Assembly (NCBI GenBank): GCA_026168605.1 | Contig: JAPFDX010000036.1 | Coordinates: forward strand, 1-58,368 | Length of the DNA stretch: 58,368 nucleotides | Source of the DNA: Roseburia sp. | Lineage (GTDB): Bacteria > Bacillota > Clostridia > Lachnospirales > Lachnospiraceae | Direction: 5' to 3' | Shown here: positions 7,275-15,982 of the stretch, piece by piece | Numbering within the stretch: the stretch's first letter is position 1 | Layout: every line of letters starts with the position of its first letter | Program-made: the position numbers and the translations under genes | Notes under the pieces: model-generated | The model's database searches: none | Seen by the model: the letters and a program-made list of their open reading frames with translations, nothing else | Told to the model about the DNA's origin: nothing

Positions 7275-8555
7275 ATGGAAAAGACGGTATTTTTAAGCAT
7301 TGGAGCAGAATTTATACATGGCGGACACATTGCGATTATCGAGAAAGCCGCAGAGTTGGGGGAACTTACGGTCGGGGTTTTGTCCGATGAGGTACTGATG
7401 CGGTATAAAGGTTATCCGATTTTGACCTACGAGGAGCGTTGCAAGGTTGTCAGCCATATTAAAGGAGTGTCAAAGGTCATAAAGAAAGATTCGCTTGGCT
7501 ACGAAAAAGTCATTGAAGAATTAAGACCGGATTATGTCGTGCATAGTGACCGCTGGAGAAGCCGGACGAAGGAGAGAATCCAGCAAGTGTTAAAAAAATA
7601 TGGTGGGGAGCTGATAGAGTTTCCTTATACAGAAAAGAATGAGTATGAAATATTTGATATGCGAACCAGCCGGATGCGCCATATGCCAGAGGCGCGCAGG
7701 GGAAAACTGCGGAGAGCGCTTCAGCTTCTCGATAGACCATTGCGGGTTCTGGAGGCACATAACGGGCTCACGGGTTTGATAGCAGAGAAGTCTTATGTGG
7801 AAAAGGGAGAAGAAATCCGTCAGTTTGATGCGATGTGGGTGTCAAGTTTATGCGATTCGACCGCCAAGGGAAAGCCGGATATTGAGTTGGTGGATATGAC
7901 GTCCAGAGAGAATACGATCAATGAGATTATGGAAGTGACGACAAAGCCGATCATTTTAGACGGGGATACCGGGGGATTGACGGAGCATTTTGTATATAAC
8001 ATCAGGACGTTGGAGAGGATGGGGGTTTCGGCGATCATTATCGAGGATAAAGTCGGATTAAAGAAAAACTCCTTGTTTGGAACAGAGGTAAGCCAGTGTC
8101 AGGATACGGTGGAACATTTTTGTGAAAAAATCCGGGCAGGGAAAGCTGCACAGATGACCAGAGATTTTATGATTATTTCAAGGATTGAGAGCTTGATTTT
8201 AAAGCAGGGAATGGAGGATGCCTTAACGAGGGCATTTGCTTATGTGGAAGCAGGGGCTGATGGTATTATGATCCACTCGAAAGAGAAAGAGCCAGATGAG
8301 ATATTTGAGTTCTGTGAAAGATTTCGTGAAAGATATAAGGAAATTCCGCTGGTTGTAGTGCCCACCACTTATAATCAGGTGACGGAGGATGAGCTTGGGA
8401 GATACGGGGTCAACATTATCATTTATGCGAATCATCTGATCCGAAGCGCGTTTCCTGCTATGAATAAGGTGGCGCATATGATTCTGGAACATGAACGCTC
8501 TATGGAGGCAAGCGAATACTGTATGCCCATCAAAGAGATTCTGACATTGATTTAG
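7275..8555 (+). CDS. Phosphoenolpyruvate mutase with N-terminal cytidylyltransferase-like domain
   Basis: 426 residues. The C-terminal two thirds (about 150-426) is PEP mutase of the isocitrate-lyase superfamily, which converts PEP to phosphonopyruvate, the entry step of nearly all C-P bond biosynthesis. The diagnostic EDKxxxxxNS motif is EDKVGLKKNS at 257-266, and ILDGDTGG (227-234) is a further active-site loop. Residues 1-125 form a nucleotidyltransferase-like domain with HGGH (15-18) and a strand-loop GVLSDE, as in TagD-type cytidylyltransferases. This domain order is known for some PEP mutases and suggests that the same protein may help activate the phosphonate with CTP. It is followed 16 bases later by the decarboxylase gene. 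Confidence 0.92.
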   Translation: MEKTVFLSIGAEFIHGGHIAIIEKAAELGELTVGVLSDEVLMRYKGYPILTYEERCKVVSHIKGVSKVIKKDSLGYEKVIEELRPDYVVHSDRWRSRTKERIQQVLKKYGGELIEFPYTEKNEYEIFDMRTSRMRHMPEARRGKLRRALQLLDRPLRVLEAHNGLTGLIAEKSYVEKGEEIRQFDAMWVSSLCDSTAKGKPDIELVDMTSRENTINEIMEVTTKPIILDGDTGGLTEHFVYNIRTLERMGVSAIIIEDKVGLKKNSLFGTEVSQCQDTVEHFCEKIRAGKAAQMTRDFMIISRIESLILKQGMEDALTRAFAYVEAGADGIMIHSKEKEPDEIFEFCERFRERYKEIPLVVVPTTYNQVTEDELGRYGVNIIIYANHLIRSAFPAMNKVAHMILEHERSMEASEYCMPIKEILTLI

Positions 8556-8571
8556 ATATGGAGAGAGTGAT

Positions 8572-9702
8572 ATGAGAGCAGCAGAATTTGTTGATACAAT
8601 AGAACAAATATTAGAGACTGGTTTTTATGCCGGGGTGCCGGATTCATTGCTGAGCCCGTTTACGGATGAGATTATGAAGCGTTACGGAGTATCAGATCGG
8701 CATATTGTGGCGGCAAATGAGGGAAATGCTGTTGGATTGGCGGCAGGCTATCATCTGGCGACGGGGAAGACAGCATGTGTGTATATGCAGAACAGTGGAC
8801 AGGGAAATGCCTTAAATCCGTATGCGTCACTGCTGGCACCGGAGGTATACAAGATACCATGTGTGTTTGTGATCGGCTGGCGTGGGATGCCTGGGGTGAA
8901 AGATGAGCCGCAGCATATGTTCCAGGGGCAGATTACTGCGTCGCTTATGCAGTTGCTTGAAATACAGACGGAGATTATCACAGAGAAGATGACACAAGAG
9001 AAATTGATATCTGTTTGTGAGAGGTTTGCAGAGTGTCTGGCGGCGGGCAAATGCACCGCATTTATTGTGGAAAAGGGTGCCCTGAAAGAGGATGATGGTG
9101 TGATGTACACAAATCCTTACCATATGAAGAGGGAGGCGGTGCTGTCTGAAATTGTGAAGTACACAGGCAGGGACATCATTGTTTCTACAACGGGAAAGGC
9201 ATCCAGGGAACTGTTTGAAATCAGGGAGAGAAGCGGACAGACGCATGAATATGATTTTTTGACGGTTGGCTCTATGGGGCATAGTTCGTCGATTGCTCTG
9301 GCCATTGCTCTGCAAAAAAAGAAGCAAAAGGTTTGGTGCATTGATGGTGATGGGGCGGTATTGATGCACATGGGTGCAATGGCGGTCATGGGTGCAAATG
9401 CTCCGGGAAATCTGGTACATATTGTGATCAATAACGAGGCGCATGAAACGGTAGGCGGAATGCCGACTGTCTCGGGAAGTGTGGATTTTACCAAGATCGC
9501 GGAGGGGTGTGGATATAGGAAGATCTTAAAGGCGACGACGCTGGAAGAGGTGGCGTTCGCGATGGAGGAGGCAAAAGTATCCAGTGTACTGACGTTTATG
9601 GAAATAGAGACAGCGCTGGGGGCGAGGAGTGACCTTGGACGTCCGTCAACGACTGCACAAGAAAATAAGAACAGTTTTATGGAATATATGAGAGGGATTT
9701 GA
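8572..9702 (+). CDS. Phosphonopyruvate decarboxylase
   Basis: 376 residues of the thiamine-diphosphate enzyme family. It removes CO2 from phosphonopyruvate to give phosphonoacetaldehyde, which pulls the unfavourable PEP mutase reaction forward. The cofactor motif is seen as GDG at 259-261 and NN at 287-288, and the catalytic glutamate lies in ANEGNAVG (Glu50). YAGVPDSLLSP at the N-terminus and GMPGVKDEPQH are typical of this enzyme rather than of acetolactate synthase, which is far longer. The start has a GGAGAGAG site. The order PEP mutase-decarboxylase is the classical phosphonate gene pair. Confidence 0.92.
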   Translation: MRAAEFVDTIEQILETGFYAGVPDSLLSPFTDEIMKRYGVSDRHIVAANEGNAVGLAAGYHLATGKTACVYMQNSGQGNALNPYASLLAPEVYKIPCVFVIGWRGMPGVKDEPQHMFQGQITASLMQLLEIQTEIITEKMTQEKLISVCERFAECLAAGKCTAFIVEKGALKEDDGVMYTNPYHMKREAVLSEIVKYTGRDIIVSTTGKASRELFEIRERSGQTHEYDFLTVGSMGHSSSIALAIALQKKKQKVWCIDGDGAVLMHMGAMAVMGANAPGNLVHIVINNEAHETVGGMPTVSGSVDFTKIAEGCGYRKILKATTLEEVAFAMEEAKVSSVLTFMEIETALGARSDLGRPSTTAQENKNSFMEYMRGI

Positions 9703-9704
9703 GA

Positions 9705-10424
9705 GTGAGGGCGCTGATACTAAATTCTGGTTTAGGAAAAAGGATGGGACGATATACGGAAAATTCTCCGAAGTGTATGGTTCGCCTTGACGGAGAGGAG
9801 ACAATTCTGGCACGGCAGCTTCGTCTGTTAGAGGCAGTTGGGATTCGGGAAGTGGTTATGACTACCGGACCGTATAAGGAACTGCTGCAAGATTATATAG
9901 AAGCTTTAAAACTGTCGCTTCAAGTACAGTATATCCACAATCCTTTATATAAGGAGACCAATTATATCTATTCCATTTATCTTGCACGGGAACATCTTCA
10001 TTCTGATCTTCTTCTGATGCATGGAGATCTGGTATTTGAGGAGACGGTTCTCCGTCATATGGTGGAGACAAAAGAAAGCTGTATGGCGGTGAGTTCCGCG
10101 GTTCCGCTACCAGAAAAAGATTTTAAAGCAGTGATCGTCGGGAAAAAGATTACGGCGGTGGGAATTGAATTTACAGAGAATGCAGTTGCGGCGCAGCCGA
10201 TGTATCGTTTCTTGGGGGAGGCATGGGAGCGGTGGCTTGCACAGATTATTAGATTCTGTGAGAATGGAGAGGTATCTTCTTATGCGGAAAAGGCTTTGAA
10301 TGAGATTACGGATGAGATAGAATTATATCCATATGATTTTAAGACGATGCTCTGTCAGGAAGTGGATCAGGAGGAAGATCTGGCAGAGGTTAAAAGGATT
10401 CTGGCGGATAGGGAGAGCCGTTGA
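9705..10424 (+). CDS. NTP transferase, candidate phosphonate cytidylyltransferase
   Basis: 239 residues from the GTG at 9705; GAGAGGGA lies about 8 bases upstream. A TTG at 9699 would add two residues. The N-terminal motif LNSGLGKRMG...SPKCM matches the sugar-nucleotide and LicC/PntC-type cytidylyltransferases, and MHGDLVF supplies the metal-binding Asp. The gene follows directly on the decarboxylase, so CMP activation of hydroxyethylphosphonate (or aminoethylphosphonate) is the most natural role. A true aminoethylphosphonate cytidylyltransferase of the PntC type is often fused to, or next to, a transaminase, and none is seen here. Confidence 0.72.
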   Translation: MRALILNSGLGKRMGRYTENSPKCMVRLDGEETILARQLRLLEAVGIREVVMTTGPYKELLQDYIEALKLSLQVQYIHNPLYKETNYIYSIYLAREHLHSDLLLMHGDLVFEETVLRHMVETKESCMAVSSAVPLPEKDFKAVIVGKKITAVGIEFTENAVAAQPMYRFLGEAWERWLAQIIRFCENGEVSSYAEKALNEITDEIELYPYDFKTMLCQEVDQEEDLAEVKRILADRESR

Positions 10425-10437
10425 GGGAGATTAGTTT

Positions 10438-11538
10438 ATGCAGTTGTCAGTTTGTGTGATTGTCAGAAATGCGGAGAAGAATATTGCCCGGTGCCTGGAA
10501 CATTTGCGTGCATATGATGTAGAGTTGGTTGTTGTGGACACCGGATCGACAGACTGCACAAGGGAAATAGCTCTTGGATATACCGCAAATGTCTATGATT
10601 TTGTGTGGTGTGATGATTTTGCAGCAGCTAGAAATTTTGCGGTTTCAAAGGCTTCTAATAACTGTGTGATGATGATCGACAGTGATGAGTATGTAGAGAC
10701 TGCTGACTTTGAGAATATATGTCAATTCATGGAGCAAAACCCGAATATGGTCGGCAGGATACAGCGAAGGAATGTTTTTACCCGGGGAAGGCAGGAACAG
10801 GAGGTCACGGAGTGGATTAACCGGATTTTTTCAAGAGAAAAATTCTGCTATAATGGCAGGATACACGAGCAGATTGTCCGACGGGATGGAGACGATTATC
10901 GCACCCACAAGCTCCCGGTCATTGTTTCACATAGTGGCTACGATCTGCCGGAAGAGGAGCGCAGGAAAAAGGCGCAGCGCAATATCCGCCTGCTGGAGGA
11001 GGAGCGAAAACAGTTGGAAACAAGTACCGATGGAGTGGATGCGGAGAAAAAGGATGGGCAGATACCATATGTGTTATATCAGTTGGGAAAGAGCTATTAT
11101 ATGCTGGGGGATTACAGCAAGGCGTGCAATTATTTTCAGATGGGACTTTCTTACGACTTAAACCCAAAGCTGGAGTATGTGACAGATATGGTAGAAACAT
11201 ATGGATATGCACTGCTTAACAGCGGACAGGCAAAGACAGCGCTGTTTTTTGAAAATATTTATAATACGTTTGGGAATAGTGCGGACTTTCAGTTTCTGAT
11301 GGGACTGATTTATATGAATAATGCTCTGTATGAAGAAGCTATTTTGGAATTTCAAAAGGCAGTAGAGCATAAAATATGCCGGACAAAGGGGGTTAATTCT
11401 TATCTGGCGTACTATAACATAGGTGTGATTTATGAATGTCTGGGAGAAATGGCGGCAGCAAAAAAGTGGTATAAACAATGCGGTGCGCACAGTCCGGCAG
11501 AAGAGCGTATACGAAGGATCGAGGAAAAAGGGGAATAG
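10438..11538 (+). CDS. Family 2 glycosyltransferase with TPR-like C-terminus
   Basis: 366 residues. The GT-A domain (1 to about 190) starts with SVCVIVRNAEKNIARCL, has VVVDTGSTD at 31-39 and the metal-binding DSDE at 81-84, then WINRIFSR and the R-I-H-E-Q loop usual for this subgroup. Residues about 205-360 contain helical TPR-like units (for example PYVLYQLGKSYYMLGDYSKA and YYNIGVIYECLGEMAAAKKW). Glycosyltransferases of this build are frequent in flagellin- and S-layer-glycan clusters of Gram-positive bacteria. The sugar is unknown. Confidence 0.82.
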   Translation: MQLSVCVIVRNAEKNIARCLEHLRAYDVELVVVDTGSTDCTREIALGYTANVYDFVWCDDFAAARNFAVSKASNNCVMMIDSDEYVETADFENICQFMEQNPNMVGRIQRRNVFTRGRQEQEVTEWINRIFSREKFCYNGRIHEQIVRRDGDDYRTHKLPVIVSHSGYDLPEEERRKKAQRNIRLLEEERKQLETSTDGVDAEKKDGQIPYVLYQLGKSYYMLGDYSKACNYFQMGLSYDLNPKLEYVTDMVETYGYALLNSGQAKTALFFENIYNTFGNSADFQFLMGLIYMNNALYEEAILEFQKAVEHKICRTKGVNSYLAYYNIGVIYECLGEMAAAKKWYKQCGAHSPAEERIRRIEEKGE

Positions 11539-11542
11539 GTAT

Positions 11543-12343
11543 ATGGAACTAAAGAGAACAACTATGGTGATTACACAGAGATGTACTTTAAAATGTAAAT
11601 TGTGTCTTGCATTTATGCCTTATTATGAGAATCCGGTGGATATGCTGTTTGCTGATGTTGAGGAAACGCTCAAAAGATATTTTCAATTGGTGGATCAAGT
11701 GGGAATATTTAGTATAACGGGTGGTGAACCATTGCTTCATAAAGATATTGTAAGGATTATGGAGCTGGTATTTACATATAGTAATCAGGTGAAAGAGACG
11801 GTGGATTTGGTCACAAACGGCACGATTCCGTTTTCTGGTGATCTGCTGAAAGTTCTTGAGAGAAATAGGGAAAAGGCACGTGTGATCGTGAGTGATTATG
11901 GTGCAGATCTTTCTAAAAATATAGGAAAGATAGTTCAGGCACTTGAGGAACACAAGATTTGTTACCGCATCCAGAATTATGCGGGTGACGGGGACTGGTT
12001 GTTTGACGGCTGGGTAGACTTTCGTGATCATTCTTTAAAGCATACCACAGAAGAGGAACTCTTGCAGCAAGCGTTAAGGTGCATTTTCCGTAGAGGACAT
12101 TACTATGTCATCAACGATGGAGAACTTCACCCGTGCAGCAGATCGTACTGGAGGATGAGAAACGGTATTATTCCAAGAGATCAGAAGCAATATATTGATT
12201 TATTGAATATGAAGGATGCAGAGGTTCTGGAAATGAAGAAGAGACTTTTGGAGATAGAGACATTGGTAGCACTCAATTCATGTGCGTACTGTAATGGTGT
12301 TTACAATGGCGTGGAGCGCCATAAACCGGCAGAACAGTTATAG
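11543..12343 (+). CDS. Radical SAM protein of unknown specificity
   Basis: 266 residues from the ATG at 11543, which follows AAAGGGGAATAGG; a longer in-frame version would overlap the glycosyltransferase and is rejected. The iron-sulfur cluster motif C-x3-C-x2-C is CTLKCKLC at 14-21, and ITGGEPLLH is the SAM-binding GGE motif. A short C-terminal region with four further Cys (CIFRRG, HPCSRS, NSCAYC) could hold a second cluster, but it is smaller than a full SPASM domain. Radical SAM enzymes in glycan operons can epimerise, dehydrate or methylate sugars; nothing here fixes which. It overlaps no neighbour and is 10 bases from the next gene. Confidence 0.78.
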   Translation: MELKRTTMVITQRCTLKCKLCLAFMPYYENPVDMLFADVEETLKRYFQLVDQVGIFSITGGEPLLHKDIVRIMELVFTYSNQVKETVDLVTNGTIPFSGDLLKVLERNREKARVIVSDYGADLSKNIGKIVQALEEHKICYRIQNYAGDGDWLFDGWVDFRDHSLKHTTEEELLQQALRCIFRRGHYYVINDGELHPCSRSYWRMRNGIIPRDQKQYIDLLNMKDAEVLEMKKRLLEIETLVALNSCAYCNGVYNGVERHKPAEQL

Positions 12344-12353
12344 GAGAGAGATT

Positions 12354-13652
12354 ATGAAAATACTTGTCACAGGACTGTGTACCTTACACTGGGGAAGGCT
12401 GCAATATGGAAATGTAGGGAATTATTATATCATAGAACCACTGTTTCGTGAGCTGCATAGAGTTTTCCCAGAGGCGGAAGTTTTAACGACTTTCCAGATG
12501 ACGGAGGAGTTTGCGCAAAGAGAGGATATCACCGTTTTGCCTATGAAGCTGTATTATGCATGGAGAGAAGATGAACTTGCACTTGCGAGAGAGGAGTATG
12601 AGACTGTGGCAGCAGGCAGTAACTATCCGAGCGAATATGCGAAGCTTTTAAAGAGGATAGACCTTCTTATCAATTTTTCGGGGGATATGTGGGGAGATAA
12701 TGCAGAACATGTCGGAAAAGACCGCTTTGCTGTAGATTTGTACAAGATGCGGACGGCACAGTTGCTCGGGGTCAGGACGGTACTGTTTGCGGGAACGCCA
12801 GGACCGTTTTATGACGATACAACACGAGAATTTGCAAAGAAAGTGTTAAGCGGCTTTGATCTTGTTGTAAACAGAGAGCCGACGTCGAGCGCGAATCTGA
12901 AGAAGTGGGATTTTGAGATGGCGAAGGTGAGAGATTTTGCGTGCCCGGCGTTTTTGTACCAGTCGGAGAGTGAGACGGTTGTCAGTAAGATAATTAGGGA
13001 TGAAAATATCTTTCAAAGAGACCACCGCAAAATTGTGGGATTTACGATCGGGGGATTTAATCTGCCAGTTGGTCCTTACGATATGTGGCCGAGAGAAGAA
13101 TGGCAGTATGAAGCATTTGTGGAGGCGATTGAACATATTGTGGAAAATCTTGGTGCAAGGGTTTTGCTTATTTCACATACGAATGGGTTTTTATTGCCGC
13201 CTGATTTCAAATTGATCAATGGGAGGGATTTTCCTATTTTGAAACAGTTGCAGGAGATTCTTCTAAAAAGAGGCAGGGTGAAGAAAGATGATGTTTTGTG
13301 TGTGGAACACCCTCACCTTCCGGCTGTGACAAAGGGGATCATCGGACAGTGCGACATGATGGTGACAGGGCGGGTACATGCCTCAGTTGCAGCAATTTCA
13401 CAGTATGTCCCGACAGTCTTTATCTCCTATGAAAAAAGCTTTGTTCCTAGTACAAAAATGTATGGATTTGCATCGTTGGTAGGTTTAGGGAAATATGTTT
13501 GTGAACCCTCGGATAAAGAAGGGATATGCAACGCGGTTGATCAGTGCTGGGAGAATTTGGACAGAATCAGGGAGCAATTACATATTGAAATACCGAAGGT
13601 GCAGAAGAAGGCACATGACGCATTTGATGAAATGGTTAAAATTGTAAAGTAA
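12354..13652 (+). CDS. Polysaccharide pyruvyltransferase-like protein
   Basis: 432 residues from the ATG at 12354 (GGAGAGAG site). The protein shows the two-lobed polysaccharide pyruvyltransferase plan: an N-terminal GNVGNYYII block after MKILVTGLCTLHWG, a middle DLLINFSGDMWGDN block, and a C-terminal CDMMVTGRVHASVAAISQYVPTVFISY block with the conserved His and Arg. Family members use PEP to add a pyruvyl ketal to sugars, and the neighbouring PEP mutase also draws on PEP. Relatives with a different activity are common, so the reaction stays open. Confidence 0.75.
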   Translation: MKILVTGLCTLHWGRLQYGNVGNYYIIEPLFRELHRVFPEAEVLTTFQMTEEFAQREDITVLPMKLYYAWREDELALAREEYETVAAGSNYPSEYAKLLKRIDLLINFSGDMWGDNAEHVGKDRFAVDLYKMRTAQLLGVRTVLFAGTPGPFYDDTTREFAKKVLSGFDLVVNREPTSSANLKKWDFEMAKVRDFACPAFLYQSESETVVSKIIRDENIFQRDHRKIVGFTIGGFNLPVGPYDMWPREEWQYEAFVEAIEHIVENLGARVLLISHTNGFLLPPDFKLINGRDFPILKQLQEILLKRGRVKKDDVLCVEHPHLPAVTKGIIGQCDMMVTGRVHASVAAISQYVPTVFISYEKSFVPSTKMYGFASLVGLGKYVCEPSDKEGICNAVDQCWENLDRIREQLHIEIPKVQKKAHDAFDEMVKIVK

Positions 13653-13665
13653 CTGGAGAGAAACC

Positions 13666-14376
13666 ATGAGACTTGGAATTATGCAGCCATATTTTTTTCC
13701 GTATATTGGCTATATATCATTGATAAAGCACACAGACTTATTTATTCTTCTTGATGATGTGCAATTTATCAGGCACGGATGGATTGAAAGAAACCGCATC
13801 CTGAAACCGGGTGGGGGGGGGTGGAACTACATCGCAGTGCCGTTAAAAAGACATCACCGGGAGACACCGATTCGGGAGATTCGTATAAATAATGAAATTG
13901 AATGGAAGCAAAAAATAAAAGCACAGCTTGTCTGTTATAAGCGAGCGCCATATTATCGTCAAGTCACCGGAATGCTGGAGGAGGTTTTTGCCGAGGAATA
14001 TCAGGACATCACTTCGCTTGATCAAATGGCTTTGAGGAAAACTTGTGAGTATTTGCACATAGATACGCCCATTGAGGTTTGTTCCAGAATGAATCTTGAT
14101 TTTGAACTGGCAAAATATGCGGATGAATGGGCTCTCAATATTTGCAAAGCTATTGACGGGGTGGATGAGTACTGGAACCCGATTGGGGGAATGACATTTT
14201 TTGATAGAAGCAAGTATTCTGGAGCAGGGATTGATTTGAAGTTTATGGATATGAAACTGAAAGAATACGGGCAATTCCAAGGCAGATTTGAAAAGGGGCT
14301 TTCGATCCTTGATGTGATGATGTTTGAACCCGCCGAGCACATCAATGAGATGCTGGAAGGATATCGGTTGTTATGA
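13666..14376 (+). CDS. WbqC-like protein
   Basis: 236 residues matching the WbqC family, named from an O-antigen locus. Characteristic blocks are IMQPYFFPYIGYISLI at the start, DDVQFIRHGWIERNRI, and EYWNPIGG in the middle. The biochemical role of the family is not settled; members lie in clusters for unusual, often N-acylated, sugars. A run of nine G (13813-13821) encodes the Gly-Gly-Gly of KPGGGGWNY; the frame is intact in this copy. It overlaps the GNAT gene by four bases (ATGA), so the two are translationally coupled and may act on the same sugar. Confidence 0.8.
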   Translation: MRLGIMQPYFFPYIGYISLIKHTDLFILLDDVQFIRHGWIERNRILKPGGGGWNYIAVPLKRHHRETPIREIRINNEIEWKQKIKAQLVCYKRAPYYRQVTGMLEEVFAEEYQDITSLDQMALRKTCEYLHIDTPIEVCSRMNLDFELAKYADEWALNICKAIDGVDEYWNPIGGMTFFDRSKYSGAGIDLKFMDMKLKEYGQFQGRFEKGLSILDVMMFEPAEHINEMLEGYRLL

Positions 14377-14816
14377 AAAAGGTGACAATGCTGTTTCGGG
14401 AGAGTGAGGCAGATGCTGAGGAGTTGGAGAGATATCTGCGTGAATATGATGAGGAATTTATACCAGTACTAGCATCGCGGGTTCAAATCAGCGAGTATGC
14501 AAAGAAGATTTCGCAGAATGCCAGTGTTTGCTGGATAGAATGGGAGAATAGGAAAATAGGTATGTGCGCAATTTATATGAACCATGGAAGCCGGGCATTT
14601 ATCACATCGATAAATGTCGCAAAAGAATTTTGCGGGCAGGGACTTGGCTCAGCATTGATCGGGCGTATCATTGAGGAGGCAAAAGATAGGGGCATGACAG
14701 AAATAGTGCTTTCTGTGAACAGAGCAAATAAAAGTGCGGTATCATTTTATGAGAAAAATACTTTTAGCGTATGTGCGGAAAGCGAAGAGTGGTATCAGAT
14801 GATGCGGAAACTTTAG
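14373..14816 (+). CDS. GNAT family N-acetyltransferase
   Basis: 147 residues. The acetyl-CoA binding motif is at about 88-97 (FCGQGLGSAL, the Q/RxxGxG/A motif), preceded by the strand FITSINVAKE and followed by NRANKSAVSFYEKNTF, the usual motif B. It is coupled to the WbqC-like gene by a 4-base overlap. In this operon it most likely acetylates an amino sugar or its nucleotide-linked precursor. A role in self-protection or protein acetylation cannot be ruled out from sequence alone. Confidence 0.82.
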   Translation: MKKVTMLFRESEADAEELERYLREYDEEFIPVLASRVQISEYAKKISQNASVCWIEWENRKIGMCAIYMNHGSRAFITSINVAKEFCGQGLGSALIGRIIEEAKDRGMTEIVLSVNRANKSAVSFYEKNTFSVCAESEEWYQMMRKL

Positions 14817-14847
14817 GATTATGTGATATTTGAAGAGGGGAATGGCA

Positions 14848-15966
14848 ATGAAGTACAGTGATTTTTGCAGAACAGATATTGAGTTTTTGGAGGAAGATCA
14901 GTTTCGGGAGGCGTGTCTGAATCTTCCCTACCGGAGAATTTTCCTGATCTTATCGCAGCAGGCGGCAGAGAGGTACCAGATGAATGAACTGGTGGAGCAG
15001 ATGCAACAGAGGTATCAGATGGTGTGGATGAAACAGTCTGTTTCATATCCCACGCAGAGAATGCTGCATATCGGGCTGTCTATGCTCTCAGATTTTGAAC
15101 CGGAAGTGGTTTTGTCAGTCGGTGGGGGGAGTGCAATCGATTTTGCCAAGGCGATGAAGGCGTTTGGGGGATTTGAAGAGGTTCCATCTATAGAAATGAT
15201 CACGGAGCTTTTACAGAAAAAAGAGATCCGGGGGAGCCGGATGGATCTGATTGCCGTTCCAACAACGGCGGGAACAGGGGCAGAGTTGACAAAATGGGCA
15301 ACGGTATGGGATGATGCGGGAAATGTTAAGTATTCGATTGATCATGATACATTGAAACCGGATAAAGCATATATTGTTCCAGCATTTACTGCCAAAGCGG
15401 ACAAGAAACTTACGATTTCTACCGGGTTGGATTCCATGGCACATGCTCTGGAGGCATACTGGTCGAGAAAAACGTCACCACTCGTGCGTGTATTGTCTAA
15501 GACATCCGTGGAAATGACACTTGCGAATCTGCAACAAATCCTGGAAAATCCAGCGGATATTTTGTTGCGTGAGAAGCAGTGCACGGCATCTGTTCTTTCG
15601 GGACTTGCATTTTCTATGACAAGGACGACGGCCAGTCACTCGATATCATATCCGCTGACCATGGGGTATGGCATTGCACACGGAATAGCAGTGGCCATGA
15701 CGCTGGCACAGATAGCAGAGCATAATCATGGGGCATTTCCAGAGGAGGATGCACTGATGGTACTGTTTGTCAAATATGGTGGAATCCGGCGGTATCTGGA
15801 AATGATATGTGGAGAGACTGTGTCATTGAATTTGAGGGATTACGGCATTGCAGAAGAAATGCTTGAAGAGATTGCTGGAAAATCATTTACATTAGGGCGT
15901 ATGGATAATAATGCAGTGGAACTGAATCAGCAGGATGTGATTCAGATACTGCGAACGACTTATTAG
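14848..15966 (+). CDS. Iron-type alcohol dehydrogenase, candidate phosphonoacetaldehyde reductase
   Basis: 372 residues from the ATG at 14848 (AGAGGGG 7 bases before); ATG 14842 and TTG 14830 are less well placed. This is a group III alcohol dehydrogenase: the NAD(P) loop GGGSAIDFAK is at 92-101 and the metal ligands read Asp195, His199, His264 and His278 (STGLDSMAHALEAYWS and HSISYPLTMGYGIAHG). In phosphonate clusters enzymes of this type reduce phosphonoacetaldehyde to 2-hydroxyethylphosphonate. No aminoethylphosphonate transaminase is present in the window, so the alcohol rather than the amine is the predicted product. The family is firm and the substrate is inferred. Confidence 0.82.
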   Translation: MKYSDFCRTDIEFLEEDQFREACLNLPYRRIFLILSQQAAERYQMNELVEQMQQRYQMVWMKQSVSYPTQRMLHIGLSMLSDFEPEVVLSVGGGSAIDFAKAMKAFGGFEEVPSIEMITELLQKKEIRGSRMDLIAVPTTAGTGAELTKWATVWDDAGNVKYSIDHDTLKPDKAYIVPAFTAKADKKLTISTGLDSMAHALEAYWSRKTSPLVRVLSKTSVEMTLANLQQILENPADILLREKQCTASVLSGLAFSMTRTTASHSISYPLTMGYGIAHGIAVAMTLAQIAEHNHGAFPEEDALMVLFVKYGGIRRYLEMICGETVSLNLRDYGIAEEMLEEIAGKSFTLGRMDNNAVELNQQDVIQILRTTY

Positions 15967-15982
15967 AACGGGGAGGATTTGC

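Noticed and set aside
14848-15966. Iron-type dehydrogenase as a glycerol-1-phosphate or sugar dehydrogenase
   Set aside because: The metal ligands and GGGSAIDFAK fit group III alcohol dehydrogenases, and the operon supplies phosphonoacetaldehyde; kept as phosphonoacetaldehyde reductase candidate.
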